Below, one piece after another: positions 1-11,336 of a stretch of 64,000 nucleotides of DNA. The stretch spans positions 186,001 to 250,000 of the forward strand of contig FOSY01000003.1 of NCBI GenBank assembly GCA_900114405.1, given 5' to 3'. Both the position numbers and the translations under genes were made by a program. Every line of letters begins with the position of its first letter. The stretch's first letter is position 1. Below the pieces are notes generated by a model. It ran no database searches and was not told the origin of the DNA. It was given only the letters and a program-made list of their open reading frames with translations. Source of the stretch: Lachnospiraceae bacterium KH1T2. GTDB taxonomy: Bacteria > Bacillota > Clostridia > Lachnospirales > Lachnospiraceae.

Positions 1-38
1 ACGACACAGATGAAGGAAGTTTTGGAATTTAATTTTAT

Positions 39-1655
39 ATGAAAAAGTTCAAGAATTTTATTAATGCCGGATACCTCCGTATCCGGCACTCTTTTACCAA
101 TGACCCGGTTTCTCTTCTTACTATACCTGCTCTGATATATATACTGTATCTTTTAGCAGGGATATTAGGCCATACCTTTAGAGATGTGAACATTCCTAAT
201 GAGTACAGAGAAGCTGCGAATGTTTTATTGACAGACGAGTTCTTAAAAGGAATCAACCCATACTCTGTGGATGCACTAAAGCAGGACCTTCCGGCGATGG
301 TGTACCTGTATGGACCGCTGTATTCGCTTATAACAGCATTTTTTGGTCTATTCATACACATTGACCTTGTACTGCTGCATTACATGGTTACGTTCGCATG
401 TATAATCGGTTCTGCATTTTTAGCCGCAAAAATAACTGCGAAATATACTAAAACACCGCTTGGACCTGTGTTGGCGTTCCTTTTTTTGATAAACTGCCAC
501 TGGCGGTATAGTTATGTGAATGCAGTTCCGGACAGCATGGGACTGTTCATAATGGTTCTCATACTTTATTTTTTATCAAAAGACAGTATGAGATTCAGAC
601 CTTTTGTAATTGCGCTGCTTACAGTGATGGTCTTTTTCACAAAGCAGTACTTTCTGCTGATAGCAGGAACAGCCACAGCGTACTTTTTCCTGTTTATTTC
701 AAAAAAAGACTGTTTTAAGTATCTTGGCTTCATGGCAGCTATCGCAGGAGCAGTTGCAGGCTTTATACAGTTGAAATGTCCGCTGTTCTGGTCATTTGTG
801 ATATACTTTGCAAAAGGTCCGGGAAAAGGAATTTCAGGAACAGTAACTCGCGGCACAGTCAAGATGAGCGGCGAAGCATTTAATTTCGCGCAGATCATGT
901 CTATTGGCGGAATGTTTCTCATGTTTTTCATAGCGGCGACTGTTTTGATCTTGCTGACTATTTTTAAGAAAAAGCTTGAGAAGATCGACTTTCTGCTCTT
1001 TGGGCATATGGCTGTAGCGGGGATATGTCTCCTTTATATCGGTCAGAATGATGGTGCGTGGCTTTCTTATTATCTGGAGCTTTTTGTGCCGGCGCTGATC
1101 ATAGAAGCGTTGATCCTTATGGAGAGATGGAAGCCGGAGGCCGGCAAAAATGCCAAATACATCATTTTTTCGGCGTTTTACCTGCTTCTTATGTGCTTTA
1201 CTATTTACAGGACAGATACCAGACTGCCGAAATCACAGATGACGGCTGAGGATTATCAGGCATGGGATGAAGCGCTGTCTGTGCTTGATGAAAATAAGGG
1301 TGATATGTACTTATATCCTTTGCTTGCATATTATGGAGTTAAGAATGATATCTACGTATATAACAGCGGCCAGCCGTTTGTGATAACACAAAAGTTCTAC
1401 GACAGATATCTTAAATCCGAGAGCGCACAGAAAAATTTCCCGTATGCGGGTGAGCTTTTCAGACAACATCTTGAATATAGAGATGAAATAAAAAATAAAG
1501 TTCAAAATGGAGAATACAGTGTTGTTTCTTATATAAGGGATAATGATGAGGTATTTGATGAATCTGACCTCAGTATGAAGTATAAGAAAGAGAAAACACT
1601 TACGCTCAGAGCCGGTCGATGGACATGGGATGTAGAGTTTTGGACATTGAAGTAA
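39..1655 (+). CDS. Polytopic membrane protein, GT-C-like glycosyltransferase
   Basis: A 538-residue protein whose first 390 residues or so are dominated by hydrophobic segments (the first around residues 27-46, about ten in all), followed by a soluble C-terminal part of about 145 residues. The layout is that of GT-C or PMT-like glycosyltransferases, which use lipid-linked sugars on the outer membrane face, but I see no decisive catalytic motif. It is the first complete gene in the window and is closed by its own terminator, so it belongs to an operon extending to the left. Family assignment is by layout only; function is not established. Confidence 0.6.
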   Translation: MKKFKNFINAGYLRIRHSFTNDPVSLLTIPALIYILYLLAGILGHTFRDVNIPNEYREAANVLLTDEFLKGINPYSVDALKQDLPAMVYLYGPLYSLITAFFGLFIHIDLVLLHYMVTFACIIGSAFLAAKITAKYTKTPLGPVLAFLFLINCHWRYSYVNAVPDSMGLFIMVLILYFLSKDSMRFRPFVIALLTVMVFFTKQYFLLIAGTATAYFFLFISKKDCFKYLGFMAAIAGAVAGFIQLKCPLFWSFVIYFAKGPGKGISGTVTRGTVKMSGEAFNFAQIMSIGGMFLMFFIAATVLILLTIFKKKLEKIDFLLFGHMAVAGICLLYIGQNDGAWLSYYLELFVPALIIEALILMERWKPEAGKNAKYIIFSAFYLLLMCFTIYRTDTRLPKSQMTAEDYQAWDEALSVLDENKGDMYLYPLLAYYGVKNDIYVYNSGQPFVITQKFYDRYLKSESAQKNFPYAGELFRQHLEYRDEIKNKVQNGEYSVVSYIRDNDEVFDESDLSMKYKKEKTLTLRAGRWTWDVEFWTLK

Positions 1656-1660
1656 AATTA

Positions 1661-1697
1661 TCAGTATCTTCAGCTAATGAAGGTACTGATTTTTTGC
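1661..1697 (+). terminator. Rho-independent terminator after the membrane protein gene
   Basis: A 12-bp stem (1661-1672 with 1678-1689, one G-U pair) with a five-base loop is followed directly by a T-rich tract. It separates the upstream gene from the heat-shock operon. Confidence 0.85.
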
Positions 1698-1708
1698 TTT
1701 TTAAGGTG

Positions 1709-1737
1709 TTGACAAATGTTAGCGTGGGGTGTAATGT
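1709..1737 (+). promoter_or_regulatory. Sigma-A promoter of the hrcA operon
   Basis: TTGACA at 1709-1714 and TAATGT at 1732-1737 are separated by 17 bp. Initiation near 1744 would place the CIRCE operator just downstream of the start, the usual arrangement for HrcA repression. Confidence 0.85.
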
Positions 1738-1751
1738 ATGGATTGAAGAAA

Positions 1752-1778
1752 TTAGCACTCGATAAAAATGAGTGCTAA
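1752..1778 (+). promoter_or_regulatory. CIRCE operator (HrcA binding site)
   Basis: A perfect inverted repeat: TTAGCACTC at 1752-1760, nine spacer bases, GAGTGCTAA at 1770-1778. This is the canonical CIRCE element bound by HrcA. It lies between the promoter and hrcA, so HrcA represses its own operon until heat shock titrates GroE or inactivates HrcA. Confidence 0.98.
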
Positions 1779-1794
1779 CATCTGAAAGAGGCAA

Positions 1795-2850
1795 ATGCGA
1801 ATGGAGATGAACGAGAGAAAAACCAAAATACTGGAAGCGATCATCAAAAATTACCTGGAAACAGGTGAACCGGTAGGATCGAGGACAATATCCAAACTTG
1901 AAGGCCTAAAGGTGAGTCCTGCTACGATAAGGAATGAGATGTCAGACCTCGAGGAAATGGGTTACATATTGCAGCCACATACCTCATCCGGACGTATTCC
2001 ATCGGATAAAGGATATCGTTTCTACGTCGACCGTATGATGTCTGAAAAAGAAAAAGAAGTGTCTGACATGAAGGACATGGTCGTACAAAAGGCGGATCAG
2101 CTGTCAGAACTGTTGCAGCAGGTTTCAAAGCTTCTTGCAGAGAGCACTAATTATGCAGCGATGGTTTCTTCACCTCAGATCCATCATAATAAGCTGAAAT
2201 TCATACAGCTTTCAAAGGTGGATGCGAACAGCGTACTTGCTGTTATCGTGGTTGAGGGTAATATCATCAAGAATAAAATGATTCCGGTGGAGGAAGAGAT
2301 AGATCAAGATACTATCCTTAAATTAAATCTCTTGCTTAACACACATTTGAATGGACTTTCACTAGAAGAGATCAACCTTGGGCTGATCACTTTGATAAAG
2401 GAAAGGGCCGGAATTCATTCGGAAATGATCGGCTCTGTTATAGATGCGGTTGCGGAAGCGATACGTGCGGATGAAGATCTTGAGATCTACACAAGTGGAG
2501 CAAATAATATTTTCCGTTATCCGGAGCTTTCAGATAATCAGAAAGCAAGTGAGATTATCTCCACACTGGAGGAAAAGAACCAGTTCGAAGAGTTAATGAG
2601 CAGATCGCTCTCCGAAATTGACGATAAATTGGATTCAAACCAGCATGGAATTCAGGTCTATATTGGAAATGAATCACCCATCAAATCAATGAAGGACTGC
2701 TCGGTCGTTACAGCGACATATGAATTGGAAGATGGGATGAAGGGAATGATGAGCATTATCGGGCCGAAGCGTATGGATTACGAAAAGGTTGCGAAAACAC
2801 TGAAAAAGCTTCAGGAAGAGCTCGATACCCTCTACAAAAAAAAGAAGTAG
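1795..2850 (+). CDS. hrcA: Heat-inducible transcription repressor HrcA
   Basis: A 351-residue HrcA with the N-terminal winged-helix domain (residues 1-90, including the SPATIRNEMSDLEEMG and SGRIPSDKGYRFYVD motifs) and a C-terminal GAF-like dimerisation domain. It represses class I heat-shock genes by binding CIRCE, and a perfect CIRCE precedes it here. It is the first gene of hrcA-grpE-dnaK-dnaJ. The start is ambiguous: ATG codons lie at 1795, 1801 and 1807, and the GAAAGAGG ribosome binding site fits 1801 at least as well as 1795. The function is not in doubt. Confidence 0.97.
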   Translation: MRMEMNERKTKILEAIIKNYLETGEPVGSRTISKLEGLKVSPATIRNEMSDLEEMGYILQPHTSSGRIPSDKGYRFYVDRMMSEKEKEVSDMKDMVVQKADQLSELLQQVSKLLAESTNYAAMVSSPQIHHNKLKFIQLSKVDANSVLAVIVVEGNIIKNKMIPVEEEIDQDTILKLNLLLNTHLNGLSLEEINLGLITLIKERAGIHSEMIGSVIDAVAEAIRADEDLEIYTSGANNIFRYPELSDNQKASEIISTLEEKNQFEELMSRSLSEIDDKLDSNQHGIQVYIGNESPIKSMKDCSVVTATYELEDGMKGMMSIIGPKRMDYEKVAKTLKKLQEELDTLYKKKK

Positions 2851-2869
2851 CTAAGGAGGAGAGAGCCGC

Positions 2870-5358
<2,489 letters not shown>

Positions 5359-5389
5359 TTTGTTCTTTAATTAATAAAGTCAAATACGG

Positions 5390-5423
5390 ATTCACAGGGT
5401 ACATGAAAATGTATCCTGTGAAT
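5390..5423 (+). promoter_or_regulatory. Intercistronic hairpin between dnaK and dnaJ
   Basis: A 15-bp stem (5390-5404 with 5409-5423, one G-U pair) capped by a GAAA tetraloop lies in the 97-bp dnaK-dnaJ gap. No T-tract follows, so it is not a standard terminator. It probably affects mRNA processing or 3'-end stability and would lower dnaJ output relative to dnaK. Confidence 0.75.
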
Positions 5424-5455
5424 TCTGTGCATAAAAGAAATGAGGAATTATTAAT

Positions 5456-6631
5456 ATGGCAGAACAGAAAAGGGACTATTACGAGGTCCTTGGTGTCGAT
5501 AAGAATGCGGATGACGCAACTATCAAAAAAGCATATCGAGCTCTCGCCAAAAAATATCATCCTGATATGAATCCGGGCGATAAGAATGCAGAAGCAAAGT
5601 TTAAGGAAGCGTCTGAGGCTTATGCAGTTCTTTCAGATGCAAAGAAACGTCAGCAGTACGATCAGTTCGGCCATGCAGCATTTGATGGTGGAGCTGGCGG
5701 CGGAGCAGGCGGATTTGGCGGCTTCGACTTCAATGGAGGAGATTTCGGTGATATCTTCGGCGATATTTTCGGTGATTTCTTCGGAGGCGGAAGTTCAAGA
5801 CGCTCAAATAGCAATGGTCCTCAGAAGGGTGCAAATATACGTACTCAGGTTCGTATTACATTTGAAGAAGCTGTTTTTGGTACAGAAAAGGAAATCGAGC
5901 TTACTCTTAAGGATACATGTACAAAATGTAATGGTACAGGTGCAAAGCCGGGAACATCACCTCAGACATGTTCTAAGTGCGGAGGTAAGGGACAGGTTGT
6001 ATTTACACAGCAGTCACTCTTTGGCACAGTTCGTAATGTTCAGACATGTCCTGACTGCGGCGGTACAGGTAAGGTAATTAAGGATAAGTGTCCTGATTGC
6101 TACGGAACAGGATATATTTCATCTAGAAAGAAGCTTAAGGTAACTATCCCTGCCGGTATCGACAATGGTCAGATGGTTCGTATCCGTGATAAGGGTGAAC
6201 CGGGCAAGAATGGCGGAGGAAGAGGAGACCTTCTCGTAGAGGCAGTTGTTTCACGTCATCCTATATTCCAGAGACAGGGTATGAACATTTTCTCAACAGC
6301 ACCTATCTCATTTGCGCAGGCTGCTCTTGGCGGTGATGTGCTTATCGATACAGTTGATGGAAAGGTTGCATATACTGTGAAGGCAGGAACACAGACTGAT
6401 ACAAAGATTCGTCTTAAGGGTAAGGGTGTTCCTTCACTCAGAGATGAGAATGATCGCGGTGATCAGTATGTAACACTTGTTGTTCAGGTTCCTACAGGTC
6501 TTACTTCAAGCTCAAAAGAGCTCCTTCGTCAGTTTGATGAACTTACAGGTGATTCACTTCACGAAGTTGAGAAAAAGACCGGAAACGGCACTGAAAAAGA
6601 AAAGAAAAAGAAGAAGGGATTCTTCGGTTAA
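5456..6631 (+). CDS. dnaJ: Co-chaperone DnaJ (type I Hsp40)
   Basis: A 391-residue type I Hsp40. The J domain (residues 4-68, HPD in [10 protein letters not shown]) is followed by a Gly/Phe-rich linker. Four zinc-binding CxxCxGxG repeats ([32 protein letters not shown]) precede the two C-terminal substrate-binding domains. DnaJ delivers clients to DnaK and stimulates ATP hydrolysis. The C-terminus is an unusually lysine-rich tail. It closes the hrcA operon and is followed by a bidirectional terminator. Confidence 0.99.
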   Translation: MAEQKRDYYEVLGVDKNADDATIKKAYRALAKKYHPDMNPGDKNAEAKFKEASEAYAVLSDAKKRQQYDQFGHAAFDGGAGGGAGGFGGFDFNGGDFGDIFGDIFGDFFGGGSSRRSNSNGPQKGANIRTQVRITFEEAVFGTEKEIELTLKDTCTKCNGTGAKPGTSPQTCSKCGGKGQVVFTQQSLFGTVRNVQTCPDCGGTGKVIKDKCPDCYGTGYISSRKKLKVTIPAGIDNGQMVRIRDKGEPGKNGGGRGDLLVEAVVSRHPIFQRQGMNIFSTAPISFAQAALGGDVLIDTVDGKVAYTVKAGTQTDTKIRLKGKGVPSLRDENDRGDQYVTLVVQVPTGLTSSSKELLRQFDELTGDSLHEVEKKTGNGTEKEKKKKKGFFG

Positions 6632-6633
6632 AT

Positions 6634-6677
6634 AAAAAAGATGTTGTGCTCGAAATTGTGTACACAACATCTTTTTT
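6634..6677. terminator. Bidirectional terminator between dnaJ and mtaB
   Basis: A 15-bp perfect stem (6634-6648 with 6663-6677) begins with an A-run and ends with a T-run, so it can terminate transcription from both sides. It separates the convergent dnaJ and mtaB genes. Confidence 0.92.
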
Positions 6678-6678
6678 A

Positions 6679-8046
6679 TTACTCAAAAATCATTATATCG
6701 TCATTAAGTCTGCCGGTTATACGACCTTTAACGATAGTGCCTGTGGCATATTCTTTATCTACGGCTTTCACACGTACATATTCTTTAGTGTAGCCTTCAT
6801 TATTTTCTTCAAAAAGCACTTCAACATCACGTCCGACAAATGAATCAGCGAATTTACGTTTATTCTCAGCATTGAGCGCAAGCAATACAGTGCTTCGAAC
6901 ATGCTTCTGAGCATCAGTAAGCTGTCCGTCCATCTTGTCAGCAGGTGTGCCCTGACGCCTTGAATATTTGAAGATATGAGTCTCATAGAAATTAACTCTC
7001 TTCAAAAATTCGTGAGTTTCTTCAAACTCTGCTTCTGTCTCCTGTGGGAATCCCACGATGACGTCCGTAGTGATGGCTGGTGAGCCGAAATACTGCCTTA
7101 ATATATTCACTCCGTCAAGATACTCTTCGGAAGTGTAGTGACGGTTCATGCGGCGGAGAACGCTGTCACAGCCACTCTGCAGTGAAAGGTGGAACTGTGG
7201 GCAGATCTCAGGTATAGCACTGAGACGTTTGGCAAATTCTTCAGTGATGATACGAGGTTCGAGAGAGCCGAGACGTATCCTGTCGATTCCATCAATTTTG
7301 CTGAGGCGTTCTATGAGATCTACCAACGGTGACTCGATCTTTCCTGAACGGTAACCATCGATAAACTCAGCAAAGTTGAGATGTCCACTTTTATTTTTGT
7401 CAGAAGGCATGCGGTCAACACCATATGAAGAAAGGTGGATACCTGTAAGCACGAATTCATGGTAGCCCTCTGCGACAAGCCCTGTAAGCTCAGCAATAAT
7501 GTCCTCTTCGGGACGGCTCGTGATAACGCCTCTTGCATAAGGGATTATGCAGTAAGAGCAAAACATTTCGCATCCGTCCTGAATCTTAACGAAAGCACGT
7601 GTATGATCGCCTTCAAGCTGGCTGCGTCGTCTCGTTGCAGAAGCTTCTATCGTGTTGACAGGGAGAGGCTCTGCAGCGTAGATAGTCTCAGCAATAGGGT
7701 GCTCAGCGACGTATTTATCGATGATGTGGGCGATTTCTTTCTTGTCATTATTGGAAATGACGATATCTACATCATCATTTAACACTTCTTCATCACCACG
7801 TGTGTTTACATAACATCCTGCGGCTACAACGATCGCGTTAGGATTCATGGTTCTGGCTTTATGAAGCATCTGACGGGATTTGCGGTCAGCGATATTTGTT
7901 ACGGAGCAGGTGTTAATGACATAGATGTCGGCTTTTTCGTCAAACGGGACGATATTGTAGCCGTCTTCTTCAAGAGCATTCTGCATTATTTCGAGTTCAT
8001 AAGCGTTAACCTTACAACCAAGGTTATGTAGTGCTGCTGATTTCAA
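6679..8046 (-). CDS. mtaB: tRNA (t6A37) methylthiotransferase MtaB
   Basis: A 455-residue radical-SAM methylthiotransferase. The N-terminal UPF0004 domain carries cluster cysteines C11 (LGCKVN), C47 (NTCSVT) and C78 (AGCYV). The radical-SAM core has C159-x3-C163-x2-C166, and a C-terminal TRAM-like domain follows. The LGCKVNAYE start and overall length fit the MtaB branch (ms2t6A on tRNA) rather than MiaB or RimO. The start is a TTG (8044-8046) with a GAAAGGA ribosome binding site upstream. It is a monocistronic minus-strand gene. Confidence 0.93.
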   Translation of the reverse strand: MKSAALHNLGCKVNAYELEIMQNALEEDGYNIVPFDEKADIYVINTCSVTNIADRKSRQMLHKARTMNPNAIVVAAGCYVNTRGDEEVLNDDVDIVISNNDKKEIAHIIDKYVAEHPIAETIYAAEPLPVNTIEASATRRRSQLEGDHTRAFVKIQDGCEMFCSYCIIPYARGVITSRPEEDIIAELTGLVAEGYHEFVLTGIHLSSYGVDRMPSDKNKSGHLNFAEFIDGYRSGKIESPLVDLIERLSKIDGIDRIRLGSLEPRIITEEFAKRLSAIPEICPQFHLSLQSGCDSVLRRMNRHYTSEEYLDGVNILRQYFGSPAITTDVIVGFPQETEAEFEETHEFLKRVNFYETHIFKYSRRQGTPADKMDGQLTDAQKHVRSTVLLALNAENKRKFADSFVGRDVEVLFEENNEGYTKEYVRVKAVDKEYATGTIVKGRITGRLNDDIMIFE

Positions 8047-8165
8047 TTTTTGTTCCTTTCGTTAACTTGTATGTAAATGTTTATTATTTTGGGCAGGATG
8101 GATATTGACTTTTAATGCCTCGAACTTTAAGATATAATAATAAAAAGCTTAAGGAGGCGTATTTC

Positions 8166-8399
8166 ATGAAGACAGTTAAGATTTCTCTTAATTCTATCGA
8201 TAAGGTAAAGTCATTTGTAAACGATATTACAAAGTTCGATTACGACTTTGATCTTGTGTCAGGAAGATATGTAATTGATGCTAAGTCAATCATGGGTATC
8301 TTCAGCCTTGACCTTTCAAAGCCTATCGACCTTAACATTCACGCAGAGGAGAATGTTGACGAAGTTCTTAAGGTTCTTGATACTTACATTGTAAAGTAA
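8166..8399 (+). CDS. HPr-like protein lacking the active-site histidine
   Basis: A 77-residue protein. Its AKSIMGIFSLDL segment (residues 39-50) matches the Ser46 region of HPr phosphocarriers, and the rest fits the small HPr fold. The segment aligned with the NPTGLHARPA active-site loop reads SLNSIDKVKSF, so the phosphorylatable His15 is absent. PEP-dependent phosphotransfer is therefore unlikely; a regulatory or degenerate HPr role is possible. The start at 8166 is set by AAGGAGG at 8151-8157. A TATAAT at 8133-8138 is a likely -10 element. Confidence 0.75.
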   Translation: MKTVKISLNSIDKVKSFVNDITKFDYDFDLVSGRYVIDAKSIMGIFSLDLSKPIDLNIHAEENVDEVLKVLDTYIVK

Positions 8400-8420
8400 T
8401 ATAATTCGGTATTTCTAATG

Positions 8421-8499
8421 AATTGGGTGGGGCTCGATGTTTTTTATAAGCATCGGCCTCTCTTCGTTTGCGGTTTCCCGCAGACGAGAGGACCCAATT
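8421..8499. other. Three-way-junction RNA element, probable terminator
   Basis: Three nested stems fill the gap between convergent genes. The outer stem pairs 8421-8428 with 8492-8499. The first inner arm pairs 8431-8439 with 8451-8458 (one bulge). The second pairs 8460-8473 with 8478-8490 around a TTTC loop (one bulge, one wobble). A weak T-rich stretch follows on the plus strand. It abuts the stop codon of the minus-strand gene, so it probably ends both transcripts, but it is more complex than a simple terminator. Confidence 0.7.
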
Positions 8500-8500
8500 T

Positions 8501-10159
8501 TCATTCTGCTTTTTCCAAACCGTCCAAAGGTTCTTTTACTCCGATTATGGAGTTGTCTATATAGTAAAAATTAAGACCACAGTTTTTCCATTCATCTATA
8601 TTATTTTCTTTTAATACAAATATGCAGTCGCTGTAGTCATCGCCGCGGCGGAGCCCTTCATTATATTTTTCGAGCTGAAGCGCTATAAGCTCTTCGATTC
8701 CGCGGGCATAGTAAAAGTTATTCATTGTCAGACCGTATCTGTAGGCAAAATATGCAAGATTATTCATCTCTATATTGTCGTCATAGGTCATCACTACATG
8801 CTTATATCGCTCTATCTTCGAGGTTACTTCATCATAGTCTAAGTCTGAGTGAGCCTTCCTGTGCTCTTTATTGATGTCGCTATACTTTTCTGCGATAGCA
8901 CCTGAAAGATCATAGAATTGAAGAAGTACGCAGGCAAATATTATTACGATATGAGCATTATTCTTAAAGTTTCTTGCACAGAGTGTGAAAGCTCCGATGT
9001 AAAGTATCCATACAGCCGGCCAGATAAAACGTCCTGTAGAGCGGAATGTTCCAAAGAAATCACCGATCACACCGGGCTGTGATATCGTAAGAAACAACTT
9101 TGTATTCAGAGTGATCTCTGGGAATACAGAAAAAGCACAGAAGAATATAAAAGCTGCCATGAACAGAGTGAATCTAAGGTGCTCTTTGCAATATCTTACA
9201 GGGTGCAGAGCCTTCTTATTTTTTATGATGATGCGTGTGATATCTATTAATATCAGCAGTAGTATTCCTGCGCCCAGGTATCCATAGCCTTCATATTGCA
9301 GACCGTTCTGCAGCGGAAGATCAGGAAAGATCATGCTCTTCCCGATGGGATTAAGGAAAGTGTTCAGGTTGGCTGTGTAACCGCCTGCAATATAAACCTG
9401 TTCAACTTCTCCATAAAATGCGCCCATGAGCCAGAGCCCGAGCAGGGCAGAGCCGACAATGCATATTGCCTGTAATATGACAGGAATAAGCTTTTTGCTC
9501 CTGATAAGCTCTTCTAAGGCAGAAAAGCCCCATATAAAAGCGCCCATAGCGAAAAGATATGGGTGGATCGTTACGGCGACGAATGAATATACGAGCCAGA
9601 TCAGGCATTTTTCCTTAAGGCTTTTCTTCCATGTATCATTGAGCCACAGAAGTATAGGTATAAGTATGAGCCACTGAGCTGTGAGCGTCGTGTGATAAAA
9701 CATTCGCTGAAGCATGTGAGGAGCGATGCAGAAAGCGGCAGAGCCCAGCATAGCAGCTATACGGCTATGAGTGAGCCTAAGCAGTATCAGCGCCCCTATC
9801 CCACCGGTAAGAGCTGTGCTTACAAGGCCATACCAGCCAAGATATTGAAAGGTATGCGGAAGCACAGGACTTAACAGCTTAAAGAAAAAGGCAACCAATG
9901 GCATCGAATCTGTATATAAAACAGACATCTTATATGGATAGGAAAGTGTGCTTATAAGCCCGATGGGAAAAGTCCAGGGGCTTTCGCGGTAGTGACACCA
10001 TCCAAGAAAATGCTGCTTTATATCAGGATCAGCCATGCCGAAGATCCAGTCTACATTGGTTACATCCAATACACCTACTCCGTAGCAGGCGATGAATAAG
10101 GCTGCACCGATGAAGGCAGAGGCAAGGAATATTTGTAATTTATCTCTCTTCGTTTCCAA
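8501..10159 (-). CDS. DUF6311-type polytopic membrane protein, putative glycosyltransferase
   Basis: A 552-residue membrane protein with about ten hydrophobic segments and a soluble C-terminus. Near the N-terminus it shows D-x-x-QHFLGW-x-x-YRE-x-PW-x-FPIG, then YTDSMPLVAFFFK. This pattern matches what I recall of the DUF6311 family, whose layout resembles GT-C glycosyltransferases. Its first 20 bp overlap the end of thiI, so it is probably translated from the same transcript although its role is likely in envelope glycan assembly. Substrate unknown. Confidence 0.7.
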   Translation of the reverse strand: METKRDKLQIFLASAFIGAALFIACYGVGVLDVTNVDWIFGMADPDIKQHFLGWCHYRESPWTFPIGLISTLSYPYKMSVLYTDSMPLVAFFFKLLSPVLPHTFQYLGWYGLVSTALTGGIGALILLRLTHSRIAAMLGSAAFCIAPHMLQRMFYHTTLTAQWLILIPILLWLNDTWKKSLKEKCLIWLVYSFVAVTIHPYLFAMGAFIWGFSALEELIRSKKLIPVILQAICIVGSALLGLWLMGAFYGEVEQVYIAGGYTANLNTFLNPIGKSMIFPDLPLQNGLQYEGYGYLGAGILLLILIDITRIIIKNKKALHPVRYCKEHLRFTLFMAAFIFFCAFSVFPEITLNTKLFLTISQPGVIGDFFGTFRSTGRFIWPAVWILYIGAFTLCARNFKNNAHIVIIFACVLLQFYDLSGAIAEKYSDINKEHRKAHSDLDYDEVTSKIERYKHVVMTYDDNIEMNNLAYFAYRYGLTMNNFYYARGIEELIALQLEKYNEGLRRGDDYSDCIFVLKENNIDEWKNCGLNFYYIDNSIIGVKEPLDGLEKAE

Positions 10160-11327
10160 TGAGAATTACCTCATCTGTTTCGATAGCTGTCTTAAAGAGC
10201 TCATCGATCTTTTCACTAAGTTTAGTTTCAGATGTCTTTATGATATTAATGTTAGGCTTTGTTACAGGGTGCTTTGCAACGAAGATCGTGCAGCAGTCCT
10301 CGTAAGGCAGGATAGAAGTCTCATATGTGCCGATCTTTTCAGAAAGATCGATGATATCCTGCTTGTCAAAGCCGATAAGCGGACGGTAAACCGGAATATT
10401 GCAGGCCTCATCTGTACAGTAGAGGCTCTTCATAGTCTGGCTTGCTACCTGACCGATGGACTCACCGGTAATAAGTCCGAGAAGGTCATTTTCTCTTGCA
10501 ATGTGCTCAGCAATACGCATCATGTAACGACGCATGATGATAGTGAGCTCATCGTGCGGACATTTTTCGTAGATATAAAGCTGAATGTCCGTAAAGTTGA
10601 TGATATGAAGATGTATAGGGCCTGTCCATTTTGAAATCTGACGGGCAAGATCCATAACCTTCTGCTTTGCACGCTCTGATGTATATGGCGGTGCATTGAA
10701 ATAAACAGCGTCAAGCTCGACACCTCGGCGTGATACCATGTATCCGGCAACCGGTGAATCGATACCGCCTGAAAGAAGGAGAAGAGCGCGTCCGTTAGTT
10801 CCAAGAGGCATTCCGCCGCAGCCTTTGATAGTCTTTGAGTACATGAAGACAGTCTCGCGGATCTCTATATGAAGTCGAACTTCAGGGTTGTGAACGTCTA
10901 CATGAGTTTCAGGGTAAGCCATAAGGATAGCTTCGCCTGCATCAGCGTCCATTGTCATTGAAGGGATAGGGTAGCTCTTATTTGCACGGCGTGTTTCAAC
11001 TTTGAAAGAGAAGTTTTTATCCTCGTAGTTTTCGCCGATGAATTCTACTGCTGCCTTAACGACATCATCGTGTTCCATGCTGTCAAGTACACGTACAGGG
11101 CAGATTCCGACTACACCAAATACCTTCTTGAGCTCTTCAACAGTTTCCTCATAATCGTAGTTTGCACACTGGACAAAGATACGACCATTGATCTTTGAAA
11201 CATCAAATTCTCCATTGATCTTTCCGAGATGTTTTTTTACATTACGAACAAGTGCATCTTCGAAGACATAGCGATTCTTACCTTTAACGCCGACTTCTGC
11301 ATATTTTAATAAAAAAGCCTGAAACAT
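10140..11327 (-). CDS. thiI: tRNA uridine 4-sulfurtransferase ThiI
   Basis: A 395-residue ThiI: N-terminal ferredoxin-like domain, THUMP domain (about residues 60-165) and a PP-loop adenylation domain with SGGIDSPV at 186-193. There is no C-terminal rhodanese domain, as is usual in Firmicutes. It adenylates U8 of tRNA and receives sulfur to form s4U8, and may also serve thiamine thiazole synthesis. The cysteine desulfurase gene lies 9 bp upstream, the conserved NifZ-ThiI pairing that supplies the sulfur. Confidence 0.96.
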   Translation of the reverse strand: MFQAFLLKYAEVGVKGKNRYVFEDALVRNVKKHLGKINGEFDVSKINGRIFVQCANYDYEETVEELKKVFGVVGICPVRVLDSMEHDDVVKAAVEFIGENYEDKNFSFKVETRRANKSYPIPSMTMDADAGEAILMAYPETHVDVHNPEVRLHIEIRETVFMYSKTIKGCGGMPLGTNGRALLLLSGGIDSPVAGYMVSRRGVELDAVYFNAPPYTSERAKQKVMDLARQISKWTGPIHLHIINFTDIQLYIYEKCPHDELTIIMRRYMMRIAEHIARENDLLGLITGESIGQVASQTMKSLYCTDEACNIPVYRPLIGFDKQDIIDLSEKIGTYETSILPYEDCCTIFVAKHPVTKPNINIIKTSETKLSEKIDELFKTAIETDEVILIGNEER

Positions 11328-11336
11328 TTATATACC

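Noticed and set aside
5390..5423. Terminator between dnaK and dnaJ
   Set aside because: The hairpin is strong but is not followed by a T-tract, so it is listed as a regulatory or processing element instead.
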